Positions 48,503 to 57,544 of a DNA stretch of 64,000 nucleotides are shown here, in pieces. The notes under the pieces were generated by a model. That model was not told where the DNA came from, did no database searches, and saw nothing but the letters and a program-made list of their open reading frames with translations. The DNA is from Pseudomonas paeninsulae (GTDB taxonomy: Bacteria > Pseudomonadota > Gammaproteobacteria > Pseudomonadales > Pseudomonadaceae). The stretch is taken from positions 1,662,501 through 1,726,500 of the forward strand of contig NZ_CP141799.1 in NCBI RefSeq assembly GCF_035621475.1. The letters are read 5' to 3'. A program made the translations under genes and the position numbers. The first letter of the stretch is position 1, and each line of letters begins with the position of its first letter.

Positions 48503-49840
48503 ATGCGCAATATTGACGTACACGAGGTAATAGATAACGCGCGCTTCAATCGCTATCACTGGATGGTGATGTTGTGGTGCGCCTTGCTGTTGATTTTCGA
48601 CGGTTACGACCTGTTCATCTACGGAGTGGTCCTGCCGGTAATCATGCAGGAGTGGGGGCTGACCCCGCTGCAAGCCGGCGCGTTGGGCAGCTATGCGCTG
48701 TTCGGCATGATGTTCGGTGCCCTGGCCTTCGGCACCCTGGCCGACAAGATCGGGCGCAAGAAGGGCATCGCCCTGTGCTTTTTACTGTTCAGCGGCGCGA
48801 CTCTGGTCAACGGTTTTGCCAGCAATCCCACCGAGTTCGGCATCTGCCGCTTTATCGCCGGTCTCGGCTGTGGCGGCCTGATGCCCAACGTGGTGGCGCT
48901 GATGAGCGAGTACGCGCCGAAGAAACTGCGCAGCACCCTGGTGGCCATCATGTTCAGCGGCTACTCGGTCGGCGGCATGCTCTCGGCGGGCGTCGGCATG
49001 TACATGCTGCCGCGTTTTGGCTGGGAGTCGATGTTCTTCGTCGCCGCCGTACCCCTGCTGCTGCTGCCATTGATTCTCTGCTTCCTGCCTGAATCGGTCG
49101 GTTTCCTGGTGCGCCAGGGGCGTACCGAACAAGCCCGCGCGATCCTGCGGCGGGTCGACCCGAACCGGGCCATCGCGGCTGACGACAGCTTGAACCTGGC
49201 AGCGGTGAAAGGCGGCTCGGCCTCCGTGCTCGAGCTGTTTCGCGAGGGTCGACTGCTGCGCACGCTGTGCCTCTGGGTGGCGTTTTTCTGCTGCCTGCTG
49301 ATGGTCTACGCGCTCAGCTCCTGGCTACCGAAACTGATGGCCAACGCCGGCTACAGCCTGGGTTCCAGCCTTTCGTTCCTGTTGGCGCTGAACTTCGGCG
49401 GCATGGCCGGCGCCATCCTCGGCGGCTGGCTGGGTGACCGCTTCAAACTGGCCAAGGTGATGGTGGTGTTCTTTGTCGCCGCCGCGTTGTCGATCAGCCT
49501 GCTCGGCTTCAACAGCCCGACGCCGTTGCTCTACCTGCTGATTGCTGTGGCCGGCGCGACCACCATCGGCACGCAGATCCTGCTGTACGCCTGTGCAGCG
49601 CAGTTCTACGGCCTGTCGATCCGTTCGACCGGCCTCGGCTGGGCCTCGGGCATCGGCCGCAATGGCGCCATCGTCGGCCCGCTACTCGGTGGCGCGCTGC
49701 TGGGCATCAACCTGCCGCTGCAGCTCAATTTTCTGGCGTTCGCCATTCCCGGTGCCATCGCCGCCATTGCCATGAGCGTGTTCGCCATCAGCAGCCAGCG
49801 CAGCAGTGCCGCGCCGCTGCCGGCGGCCACGGCTTCCTGA
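48503..49840 (+). CDS. benK: Benzoate MFS transporter BenK
   Basis: 445 aa, twelve predicted helices, aromatic acid:H+ symporter (AAHS) type MFS: FDGYDLFIYGVVLPVIMQEW in helix 1, GTLADKIGRKKG loop 2-3 motif, and GYSVGGMLSAGVGMYMLPRFGWESMF. Imports benzoate across the inner membrane. Position directly after benD supports substrate. Start: an ATG at 48503 (MRNIDVHEVIDNARFNRYHW, the family N-terminus). Confidence 0.92.
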   Translation: MRNIDVHEVIDNARFNRYHWMVMLWCALLLIFDGYDLFIYGVVLPVIMQEWGLTPLQAGALGSYALFGMMFGALAFGTLADKIGRKKGIALCFLLFSGATLVNGFASNPTEFGICRFIAGLGCGGLMPNVVALMSEYAPKKLRSTLVAIMFSGYSVGGMLSAGVGMYMLPRFGWESMFFVAAVPLLLLPLILCFLPESVGFLVRQGRTEQARAILRRVDPNRAIAADDSLNLAAVKGGSASVLELFREGRLLRTLCLWVAFFCCLLMVYALSSWLPKLMANAGYSLGSSLSFLLALNFGGMAGAILGGWLGDRFKLAKVMVVFFVAAALSISLLGFNSPTPLLYLLIAVAGATTIGTQILLYACAAQFYGLSIRSTGLGWASGIGRNGAIVGPLLGGALLGINLPLQLNFLAFAIPGAIAAIAMSVFAISSQRSSAAPLPAATAS

Positions 49841-49870
49841 CCCCAACTAGCGGAACCTACCGGAGCCTGA

Positions 49871-50992
49871 ATGAGCCAAGTCCTGATTGAAAGTATCGAG
49901 GCGATCATCGTCGATCTGCCGACCATCCGCCCGCACAAGCTGGCGATGCATACCATGCAGCAGCAGACCCTGGTGGTTATCCGCCTGCGCTGCGCCGACG
50001 GCATCGAAGGCCTGGGCGAGTCGACCACCATCGGTGGTCTGGCCTATGGCAACGAAAGCCCGGAAAGCATCAAGCAGAACATCGACAGCCACCTGGCGCC
50101 GCTGCTGATCGGCCAGGACGCGGCCAATATCAACGCCTGCATACAGCGTCTGGACAAGGCCGCCAAGGGCAACACCTTCGCCAAGTCCGGCCTGGAAAGC
50201 GCGCTGCTCGATGCTCAGGGCAAACGCCTGGGCCTGCCGGTCAGCGAGCTGCTCGGTGGCCGCGTGCGCGACAGCCTGGAAGTGGCCTGGACCTTGGCCT
50301 CAGGCGACACCGCCAAGGACATCGCCGAAGCCCAGCAGATGCTGGAAATTCGCCGTCACCGCATCTTCAAGCTGAAGATAGGTGCGGGCGAGGTCGCTGA
50401 GGATCTCAAGCACGTGATTGCCATCAAGCGCGCCCTGGGCGACAGCGCCAGCGTGCGCGTCGACGTCAATCAGGCCTGGGACGAGTCGGTGGCCCTGCGT
50501 GCCTGCCAGGTGCTCGGCGACAACGGCATCGACCTGATCGAGCAGCCGATCGCGCGGATCAACCGCAGCGGCCAGGTGCGCCTCAATCAACGCAGCCCGG
50601 CACCGATCATGGCCGACGAATCGATCGAAAGCGTGGAAGACGCCTTCAGCCTGGCCGCCGACGGCGCCGCCAGCATCTTCGCCCTGAAGATTGCCAAGAA
50701 CGGCGGTCCGCGCGCTGTGCTGCGTACCGCGGCGATCGCCGAGGCGGCCGGTATCGCCCTGTACGGCGGGACCATGCTGGAGGGCTCGATCGGCACCCTG
50801 GCCTCGGCCCACGCCTTCCTCACCCTCAAGCAGCTGACCTGGCACACCGAACTGTTCGGCCCCTTGCTGCTGACCGAGGAAATCGTCAACGAGGCGCCGT
50901 TGTATCGCGACTTCCAGCTGCATGTGCCGCGTACGCCGGGCCTCGGCCTGAGCCTGAATGAAGAACGCCTGGCGTTCTTCCGTCGCCCCTAA
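49871..50992 (+). CDS. catB: Muconate cycloisomerase CatB
   Basis: 373 aa, enolase superfamily. Lysine pair in FKLKIGAG, metal ligand Asp in VDVNQAWDE, Glu in LIEQPIARIN, and the second catalytic Lys in FALKIAKNGG. Converts cis,cis-muconate to (+)-muconolactone. It follows benK by 30 bases and is not preceded by a catR gene, unlike the usual divergent catR-catBCA layout. Confidence 0.95.
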   Translation: MSQVLIESIEAIIVDLPTIRPHKLAMHTMQQQTLVVIRLRCADGIEGLGESTTIGGLAYGNESPESIKQNIDSHLAPLLIGQDAANINACIQRLDKAAKGNTFAKSGLESALLDAQGKRLGLPVSELLGGRVRDSLEVAWTLASGDTAKDIAEAQQMLEIRRHRIFKLKIGAGEVAEDLKHVIAIKRALGDSASVRVDVNQAWDESVALRACQVLGDNGIDLIEQPIARINRSGQVRLNQRSPAPIMADESIESVEDAFSLAADGAASIFALKIAKNGGPRAVLRTAAIAEAAGIALYGGTMLEGSIGTLASAHAFLTLKQLTWHTELFGPLLLTEEIVNEAPLYRDFQLHVPRTPGLGLSLNEERLAFFRRP

Positions 50993-51031
50993 CCCACTGG
51001 CAAACAAGCTGTCAGCAGAGGAGATGTACCC

Positions 51032-51322
51032 ATGCTGTTCCACGTGAAGATGACCGTAAAACTGCCGGTGGACATGGACCCGGCCAAGGCCGCCCAGATC
51101 AAGGCCGACGAGAAGGAGCTGGCCCAGCGCCTGATGCGCGAAGGCAAGTGGCGCCACCTGTGGCGCATCGCCGGGCAGTACGCCAACTACAGCGTATTCG
51201 ACTTGGATAGCGTGCAGGAACTGCACGACACCCTGATGCAGCTGCCGCTGTTTCCCTACATGGACATCGAGGTTACGCCGCTGTGCCGGCACCCCTCATC
51301 GATCCGTGAAGACGACCTTTGA
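51032..51322 (+). CDS. catC: Muconolactone delta-isomerase CatC
   Basis: 96 aa, the typical size. MLFHVKMTVKLPVDMDPAKA at the N-terminus and KWRHLWRIAGQYANYSVFD in the middle are the family signature; forms a decamer that isomerises muconolactone to beta-ketoadipate enol-lactone. Ribosome site GAGGAG upstream. Lies between catB and catA. Confidence 0.95.
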   Translation: MLFHVKMTVKLPVDMDPAKAAQIKADEKELAQRLMREGKWRHLWRIAGQYANYSVFDLDSVQELHDTLMQLPLFPYMDIEVTPLCRHPSSIREDDL

Positions 51323-51332
51323 TTAGCCCTAG

Positions 51333-51343
51333 AACAAAAAAAC
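51333..51343 (+). promoter_or_regulatory. Hfq/Crc-type A-rich motif before catA
   Basis: AACAAAAAAAC (partial AANAANAANAA) lies directly upstream of the GAGGA ribosome site of catA, 12 bases before its ATG. Candidate Hfq/Crc site, weaker than those at benA and benF. Confidence 0.55.
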
Positions 51344-51355
51344 GAGGACACTATC

Positions 51356-52297
51356 ATGACCGTTAAAGTCAGCCACACTGCCGAAATCCAGAACCTGTTC
51401 AACGAGGCTGCGGGCCTCAACAACGACCAGGGCAGCCCACGGGTCAAGCAGATCATGCTGCGCATCATCAACGACGCGGCGAAGATCATCGAAGACCTGG
51501 AAATCACCGATGACGAGTTCTGGCACACGGTGGATTACCTCAACCGCCTGGGCGGCCGCAATGAAGCCGGCCTGCTGGTTCCGGGCCTGGGCCTGGAGCA
51601 CTTCCTCGACATCCTGCAAGACGCCAAGGATGCCCAGGTTGGCCTGACCGGCGGCACCCCGCGCACCATCGAAGGCCCGCTGTATGTCGCCGGTGCGCCC
51701 ATGGCCGAAGGCGAAGTGCGGATGGATGACGGCAGCGAACTGGACCGCGCCACCGTGATGTTCCTCGAAGGCGTGGTGCGCGACACCCAGGGCCAGCCGG
51801 TGGCCGGCGCGGTGGTCGATCTGTGGCACGCCAACACCCAGGGCAACTACTCCTACTTTGACCAGAGCCAGTCCGATTACAACCTGCGTCGGCGCATCGT
51901 CACCGATGCCGACGGCCGTTACCGCGCCCGCAGCACCGTGCCCAGCGGCTACGGCTGCGCGCCGGACGGGCCGACCCAGGAGTGCCTGAACCTGCTCGGC
52001 CGCCACGGCCAGCGCCCTGCGCACATCCACTTCTTCATCTCCGCCCCTGGCCATCGCCACCTGACCACCCAGATCAACCTGGCGGGCGAGCAGTACCTGT
52101 GGGACGACTTCGCCTACGCCACCCGCGACGGCCTGGTCGGCGACCTCACCTTCGTCGAGGACGCCGCCGTCGCCCGTGACCGTGGTGTGCAGGGCAGCCG
52201 CTTCGCCGAACTGCAATTCGACTTCCAGCTGCAGAAGGCCCCGGTCGCCGGAGCCGAGCAGCGCAGCACGCGTCCACGCGCCCTGCAACAAGCCTGA
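51356..52297 (+). CDS. catA: Catechol 1,2-dioxygenase CatA
   Basis: 313 aa intradiol dioxygenase; opens catechol to cis,cis-muconate. N-terminal helical dimerisation domain, then the catalytic domain with iron ligands: two Tyr (in NTQGNYSYFDQSQSDYNLRRR) and two His (in RPAHIHFFISAPGHRHL). Normal length. Ordered after catB and catC in the same unit; a palindromic repeat follows its stop. Confidence 0.95.
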   Translation: MTVKVSHTAEIQNLFNEAAGLNNDQGSPRVKQIMLRIINDAAKIIEDLEITDDEFWHTVDYLNRLGGRNEAGLLVPGLGLEHFLDILQDAKDAQVGLTGGTPRTIEGPLYVAGAPMAEGEVRMDDGSELDRATVMFLEGVVRDTQGQPVAGAVVDLWHANTQGNYSYFDQSQSDYNLRRRIVTDADGRYRARSTVPSGYGCAPDGPTQECLNLLGRHGQRPAHIHFFISAPGHRHLTTQINLAGEQYLWDDFAYATRDGLVGDLTFVEDAAVARDRGVQGSRFAELQFDFQLQKAPVAGAEQRSTRPRALQQA

Positions 52298-52308
52298 TGT
52301 GACGATCG

Positions 52309-52432
52309 TAGGGTGCGCTGCGCGCACCGGGATCCATCTGCGCGAGTGAGGCGGGCGTGCATTTTGTAGGAGCGGGCCATGGCCGCGATCGCGGCCATGG
52401 CCCGCTCCTACGGGGCTGCCTGCGCACCCTAG
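52309..52432. repeat. REP-like nested palindromes after catA
   Basis: A perfect 46-base palindrome occupies 52365-52410 (arms begin gtaggagcgggcc, centre gcgatcgc). It is framed by a second inverted pair, tagggtgcgc near 52310 and gcgcaccctag near 52422. This is the Pseudomonas REP type (GTAGGAGCGGGC...), normally found many times per genome. It may stabilise or end the catBCA transcript; a related copy lies at 60111. Confidence 0.85.
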
Positions 52433-52485
52433 GGTTACAACAAGAGCATCCCCCAAGGGACGCCATCCATACCTTGCGAGGCCCC

Positions 52486-53715
52486 ATGAAAGCCTTGATC
52501 AACGATTTCTCTTTGTCCGCCGTGGTGGCCGGTTTCATTGCCACCGTGATTTCCTACGCCGGCCCCCTGGTGATCATCTTCCAGGCGGCCGAGAGCGCGG
52601 GCCTGTCGCATGCCGTGCTGTCGTCCTGGGTCTGGGCGATCTCGATTGGTAGCGCGGTGCTCGGCATCGGCCTCAGCCTGCGTTACCGCGTGCCGATCAT
52701 CATTGCCTGGTCGGCGCCGGGCTCGGCGTTGCTGGTCGCGCTACTGCCGCAGATCAGCCTCAACCAAGCGGTCGGCGCCTATATCGTCGCCAGCCTGATC
52801 ATCTTCCTGGTCGGCATCAGCGGCGCCTTCGACCGCATCATCAGCAAGCTGCCCGCCGCAATTGGCGCCGGCATGCTGGCCGGCATCCTGTTCAGTTTCG
52901 GCACCGGTCTGTTCGTCTCGCTACAAACCAAGCCGGTCCTGGTGTTGGCGATGTTCGCCAGCTACCTGCTGGTCAAGCGTCTACTGCCGCGCTATGCAGT
53001 GATGGCGGTGTTGCTGGTCGGCTGCACGATCGCGTTTGCCACCGGCGACCTGCGCCAGGAGGCACTGGTCATCGGCCTGGCCACGCCGGTGTGGATCAGC
53101 CCCGAGTTCAGCCTGGCGGCCAGCCTAAATATTGCCCTGCCGCTGGTGATGGTGGCACTCACCGGCCAGTTCGTCCCAGGCATGGCGGTGCTGCGCAACG
53201 CCGGCTACCAGACCCCGGCCAGCCCGATCATTAGCAGCAGTGCCCTGGGTTCGCTGTTGCTGGCGCCCTTTGCCTGCCACGGCCTCAACCTGGCGGCCAT
53301 CACTGCGGCGATCTGCACCGGCCGCGAAGCCCATGAAGATCCTTCCAGACGCTATGTCGCCGGGGTGGTTGGCGGCCTGGCCTACCTGCTGCTGGGCCTG
53401 TTCGGCGCCACCCTGGTGTCGCTGTTCACCGCCTTTCCCAAGGAGCTGATCGCCGCCCTGGCCGGACTGGCGCTGTTCGGCGCGATAGGCGGCGCGCTGG
53501 CGGGCGCCATGGCCCAGCCGGACGACCGCGAAGCGGCGCTGATCACCTTTCTGGTGACGGCCTCGGGCATGTCTTTTCTCGGCCTGTCGGCGGCTTTCTG
53601 GGGGCTGATGTTCGGCCTCGTCGCCCACCTGCTGCTGAGCGTCCGGCGTAAAGCCGCGCCCGCCGCAGCGCCGCTGCCGAGCACCCATTTGGCCAACGAG
53701 GAGGCAAGCGGTTAG
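52486..53715 (+). CDS. benE: Benzoate/H+ symporter BenE
   Basis: 409 aa, about twelve helices, BenE family: [28 protein letters not shown] at the N-terminus and the [29 protein letters not shown] loop that is typical of BenE. Second inner-membrane route for benzoate beside BenK. Start: an ATG at 52486; an ATG-less upstream frame is not used. Follows the REP palindrome. Confidence 0.93.
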   Translation: MKALINDFSLSAVVAGFIATVISYAGPLVIIFQAAESAGLSHAVLSSWVWAISIGSAVLGIGLSLRYRVPIIIAWSAPGSALLVALLPQISLNQAVGAYIVASLIIFLVGISGAFDRIISKLPAAIGAGMLAGILFSFGTGLFVSLQTKPVLVLAMFASYLLVKRLLPRYAVMAVLLVGCTIAFATGDLRQEALVIGLATPVWISPEFSLAASLNIALPLVMVALTGQFVPGMAVLRNAGYQTPASPIISSSALGSLLLAPFACHGLNLAAITAAICTGREAHEDPSRRYVAGVVGGLAYLLLGLFGATLVSLFTAFPKELIAALAGLALFGAIGGALAGAMAQPDDREAALITFLVTASGMSFLGLSAAFWGLMFGLVAHLLLSVRRKAAPAAAPLPSTHLANEEASG

Positions 53716-53823
53716 GCGCCTTCGGCCCATGAGCATTGCCGCCGCTCGACGCGGCGGTAGTCACACCACCCACTTGCGTTGCCGGGTTCGCCCCCGGCAA
53801 GGGTGGCGCAACAGCACACTTTC

Positions 53824-53834
53824 AATAACAACAA
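53824..53834 (+). promoter_or_regulatory. Hfq/Crc-type A-rich motif before the benF-like porin
   Basis: AATAACAACAA fits AANAANAANAA perfectly, immediately before AGAG and 11 bases before the ATG. Candidate catabolite-repression site. Confidence 0.65.
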
Positions 53835-53845
53835 AGAGCACAACG

Positions 53846-55120
53846 ATGAATCACTATCCCCATGCAAAGCCGGTCCTGTTGTCCCTCGCCGTCGCCCTCA
53901 GTCTGCCAGCCCTGGTGCAGGCGGGCGGTTTTATCGAAGACACCAGCGTGACCTTGCAAGCGCGTAACTACTACTTCAGCCGTGACTACGCCGACATCGT
54001 CGGGCCCAACCAGCAGTCCAAGGCCGAGGAATGGGCGCAGGGCTTCATCCTCAACGTCAAATCCGGCTACACCCCGGGCACCGTGGGTTTCGGCGTGGAT
54101 GCCGTGGGCCTGCTTGGTCTCAAGCTCGACAGCAGCCGCGACCGGGTCAACAGCGGCCTGTTGCCGGTAACCGACGAGGGCAAGGCGGCCGATGAGTACA
54201 GCCGCCTGGGCGCGGCCGTGAAGGTCAAACTGTCGAATACCGAGTTGAAGGTTGGCGAGTTGCAACCTATGTTGCCGGTGCTCTACTTCGGCGATATTCG
54301 CCTGCTGCCACCGACCTACCAGGGTGCGAGTATTGTCTCCAACGAGATCGCCGGGCTGACCCTGCAGGCCGGCCAACTGCGTTCCACCAGCCTGCGCAAC
54401 GAGGCTGGTGACGAAGAAATGGGTGTTCTCGTCGGTTATGCGCCGCGGCGCAGTGCCGGCCAGCTGATCACCAGCGACCGCTTCAACTACACAGGGGCCG
54501 ACTACGCCTTCAACGGCAACCGCACCTCGGTTGGCGCCTGGTATGCCCAGCTGGAAGACCTCTACAACCAGCGTTACTTCAGCCTCAAGCACAGCCAGCC
54601 GGTCGGCGACTGGGTGCTCGGTGCCAGCCTCGGTTACTTCGACTCGGCCGAGGACGGCGAACAGCTGCTCGGCAAGCTGGACAACCAGGCGGCGTTCTCC
54701 CTGCTGTCGGCCAAGTACGGCGGCCACACCGTCTACCTCGGTTACCAGGCGATGTTCGGCGCTGACGGCTTGCCGCGGGTGTTCGCCAACGTCAGCCCGC
54801 TGGGCAACGAGGTGCCGACCTACGAGTTCGCCTCGGCCGACGAACGCTCCTGGCAGGTCCGTTACGACTACGACTTCGCCGCTCTGGGCGCGCCGGGCCT
54901 GATCGCCGGGGTGCGTTACCTCAAGGGTGACAACGTCGACACCGGCCGCGGCTTCGAGGGCAAGGACCGTGAGCGCGATCTGGATATCGGCTACGTGGTG
55001 CAGAGCGGCTCGCTCAAGGGCCTGAACGTCAAGGTGCGCAACGTCGCCGCGCGTTCCAACTACCGCACCGACGTCGACGAGAACCGCCTGATCGTCAATT
55101 ACACCTGGAAACTGCTCTAA
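53846..55120 (+). CDS. benF: OprD-family porin, BenF-like
   Basis: 424 aa with signal peptide (cleavage near LVQAGG, residues 24-26). An OprD-type barrel ([20 protein letters not shown]; terminal strand [10 protein letters not shown]). Its neighbours (benE and the aromatic pathway) point to a BenF-type porin for benzoate or related acids. Distinct in sequence from the oprD at 20.4 kb. Symbol assigned by context; sequence alone shows only the OprD family. Confidence 0.85.
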   Translation: MNHYPHAKPVLLSLAVALSLPALVQAGGFIEDTSVTLQARNYYFSRDYADIVGPNQQSKAEEWAQGFILNVKSGYTPGTVGFGVDAVGLLGLKLDSSRDRVNSGLLPVTDEGKAADEYSRLGAAVKVKLSNTELKVGELQPMLPVLYFGDIRLLPPTYQGASIVSNEIAGLTLQAGQLRSTSLRNEAGDEEMGVLVGYAPRRSAGQLITSDRFNYTGADYAFNGNRTSVGAWYAQLEDLYNQRYFSLKHSQPVGDWVLGASLGYFDSAEDGEQLLGKLDNQAAFSLLSAKYGGHTVYLGYQAMFGADGLPRVFANVSPLGNEVPTYEFASADERSWQVRYDYDFAALGAPGLIAGVRYLKGDNVDTGRGFEGKDRERDLDIGYVVQSGSLKGLNVKVRNVAARSNYRTDVDENRLIVNYTWKLL

Positions 55121-55225
55121 GCACGGGCGGCCTACCGACCCTGGCGTCGGTGGGCCGCAGCCACAACGGCAACCCATGATGGTTTTCCTTGCACGCTGCG
55201 CCGCAGAGCGCCGCTGGAGATAACA

Positions 55226-56419
55226 ATGCACAACAATAACAAGATGCTTTGCTCGTTCCGTTCCACCTTCACCGCCAGCGCCCTGGCGTTGGCCCTCAGT
55301 GCCTCCATGAGCAGCCTAGCCCTGGCGGCCGAGCCGGTAAAAGTCGGCTTGCTGCTGCCCTACACCGGCACCTTCGCCGCCCTCGGCGAGGCCACGACCA
55401 ACGGCATGAAACTGGCCATCGAGCAGCAGGGCGGCAGCCTCGGCGGTCGGCCGGTCGAATACATGGTGGTAGACAGCGAGGCCAACCCCGGTAAGGCCGT
55501 GCCGAATATGCAGAAGCTGATTGCCGGCTCCCAGGTCGACGTAGTGGTCGGCCCGGTGCACTCCGGTGTCGGCATGGGCGCGGTCAAGGTCGCCCGCGAA
55601 ACCGGCGTGCCGTTGATCATCCCCAACGCCGGCTTCAACGCTGCCACCGGCCCGTTGTGCGCGTCGAACATCTTCCGCACCTCTTTCACCTCCTGGCAGA
55701 CCGCTTACCCGATGGGCCAGGTGGCGGCGGACAAGGGCTACAAGAACATCGTCACTGTGGCCTGGCGTTATGGCTTTGGCACCGAGTCGGTGGAGGGCTT
55801 CAAGGAAGGTTTCGAGAAGGCCGGCGGCACGGTCAGCAAGGAAATCTACGTGCCGTTTCCTGACGTGGAATTCCAGTCGCAACTGACCGAAATCGCCGCG
55901 CTCAAGCCTGATGCGGTATTCGTGTTCTTCGCCGGCGGTGGCGCGGCCAAGTTCGTTCAGGACTACGCCGCGGCCGGCCTGCAGGGCAAGATCCCGCTGC
56001 TCGGCTCGGGCTTTCTCACCGAGGGTACCTTAGAGGCCCAAGGCGCAGCGGCCACCGGCGTGCTGACCACCCTGCATTACGCCGACAGCCTGGATACCCC
56101 GCAGAACAACAAGTTTCGCGCCGACTACCGGCAGAAATTCGGTAAAGAGGCCGACATCTACGCGGTGCAGGGCTACGACACTGGCCTGCTGCTGGCCCAG
56201 TCGCTGACCAAGGTGAATGGCAATACCCAGGACCGAGCTGCCTGGAATGCAGCCATGGCCGACGCCAGGATCGACAGCCCGCGAGGCGAGTGGAGTTTCT
56301 CCAAGGCGCACAACCCGGTGCAGAACATCTACCTGCGCGAGGTGCGTGACGGCGCCAATGTGGTGGTCAGCACCGCCGCGACGGCGCTGGCCGATCCTGC
56401 GCGTGGCTGCAAGCTCTAG
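55226..56419 (+). CDS. Branched-chain/aromatic-type ABC transporter substrate-binding protein
   Basis: 397 aa with a signal peptide (about 34 residues, cleaved after LALAA). Peripla_BP_6 fold: VKVGLLLPYTGTFAALGEATTNGM, VVGPVHSGVGMGA and AVQGYDTGLLLAQSL. Such proteins bind amino acids or, in several soil bacteria, aromatic acids. Lying inside the ben-cat island, an aromatic ligand is likely, but this is inference. Start: an ATG at 55226. An A-rich motif (AACAATAACAA, 55232-55242) lies just inside the coding sequence. Confidence 0.88.
   Translation: MHNNNKMLCSFRSTFTASALALALSASMSSLALAAEPVKVGLLLPYTGTFAALGEATTNGMKLAIEQQGGSLGGRPVEYMVVDSEANPGKAVPNMQKLIAGSQVDVVVGPVHSGVGMGAVKVARETGVPLIIPNAGFNAATGPLCASNIFRTSFTSWQTAYPMGQVAADKGYKNIVTVAWRYGFGTESVEGFKEGFEKAGGTVSKEIYVPFPDVEFQSQLTEIAALKPDAVFVFFAGGGAAKFVQDYAAAGLQGKIPLLGSGFLTEGTLEAQGAAATGVLTTLHYADSLDTPQNNKFRADYRQKFGKEADIYAVQGYDTGLLLAQSLTKVNGNTQDRAAWNAAMADARIDSPRGEWSFSKAHNPVQNIYLREVRDGANVVVSTAATALADPARGCKL
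55232..55242 (+). promoter_or_regulatory. Hfq/Crc-type A-rich motif at the binding-protein start
   Basis: AACAATAACAA fits AANAANAANAA and begins at codon 3. A site inside the first codons can also block initiation, so it is a plausible Hfq/Crc target. It encodes Asn-Asn-Asn-Lys, a sequence without other obvious purpose in a signal peptide. Confidence 0.55.
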
Positions 56420-56661
56420 CTCACAGCGTTGTCCCCGCGCCCTGGCCGCCAGCGGCTGGCCGGTGGAGCGGGTTGGCTGCATCGAGTTTGCTTGCCGAAC
56501 TCTGGATACCGCGTTGTCGCACCTGGTCATAGCCGGCTATGGCCCGTCGCAGCGCCTGCTCTGGAGTCTTCGGCTGGTTTAGCCCGAAGCAATCGGCCCG
56601 CTGTGCCGGCCAACCGTGGCCAGGGGGCGGGCCTGCCTCATTCCTGACCTTGGTATGCACG

Positions 56662-57522
56662 ATGGAAGTTTCCACCATTCTCATCCAGACCATGAACGGT
56701 CTGCAGTACGGCCTGTTGCTATTTCTCATCGCCAGTGGCCTGACCCTGATCTTTGGCATCATGCACATCATCAACCTGGCCCACGGCGCGCTCTACATGG
56801 TCGGCGCCTACCTGGTGTACTGGTTGACCGGACTGGTTGGCGATCTGTTTCTCGCCATCCTCATCGGCGTGCCCCTGGCGGCGCTGCTTGGGGTGCTGAT
56901 CGAGCGCTTCCTGATCCAGGCGCTGTACCGACGTGACCACCTCGACCAGGTGCTGATGACGTTCGGCCTGATCATGGTGATCGACTCGCTACGCAGCATC
57001 ATCTGGGGCAATGACGTGCACAGCGTAGCCATCCCCGAACTGCTCAGCGGCTCGATCCAGCTGACCGCAACCCTCGACTACCCGGTGTACCGCCTGTTCA
57101 TTTCCGCGGTCTGCGCGGTGATCGCCCTGGCCATGTACCTGGTCCTGCAACGCACCCGGCTGGGCATGATCATTCGCGGCGGCTCGAGTAACCGCGAGAT
57201 GGTCCAGTGCCTGGGCATCGATATCCGCCTGATCTACACCCTGGTGTTCGCCGCTGGCGCGGCGCTGACGGCGTTCGCCGGGATGATCGCCGCGCCGGTG
57301 TCGTCGGTCTATCCCGGCATGGGCAACCAGATCCTGATCATCGCCTTCGTGGTGGTGGTCATCGGCGGCCTGGGCTCGATTCGCGGGGCCTTTCTCGGCG
57401 CCTTGCTGGTGGGCCTGACCGCCACCTGGGGCGCGGTGCTGGTGCCGCAATACGCCGGCATGGCCGTGTATGTGCTGATGGCCGTGGTGCTGTTGTTCAA
57501 GCCGCGCGGGCTGTTCGCCTAA
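56662..57522 (+). CDS. ABC transporter permease, LivH type
   Basis: 286 aa, about eight membrane helices. LivH signature NGLQYGLLLFLIASGLTLIFGIMHIINLAHGALYM at the N-terminus and RGGSSNREMVQCLGIDI in the cytoplasmic loop, where it contacts the ATPase. First of two permeases. A 242-base gap after the binding-protein gene holds no gene that I can see. Start: an ATG at 56662. Confidence 0.92.
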   Translation: MEVSTILIQTMNGLQYGLLLFLIASGLTLIFGIMHIINLAHGALYMVGAYLVYWLTGLVGDLFLAILIGVPLAALLGVLIERFLIQALYRRDHLDQVLMTFGLIMVIDSLRSIIWGNDVHSVAIPELLSGSIQLTATLDYPVYRLFISAVCAVIALAMYLVLQRTRLGMIIRGGSSNREMVQCLGIDIRLIYTLVFAAGAALTAFAGMIAAPVSSVYPGMGNQILIIAFVVVVIGGLGSIRGAFLGALLVGLTATWGAVLVPQYAGMAVYVLMAVVLLFKPRGLFA

Positions 57523-57544
57523 TTACCATTTCGGGGAATTTCTT

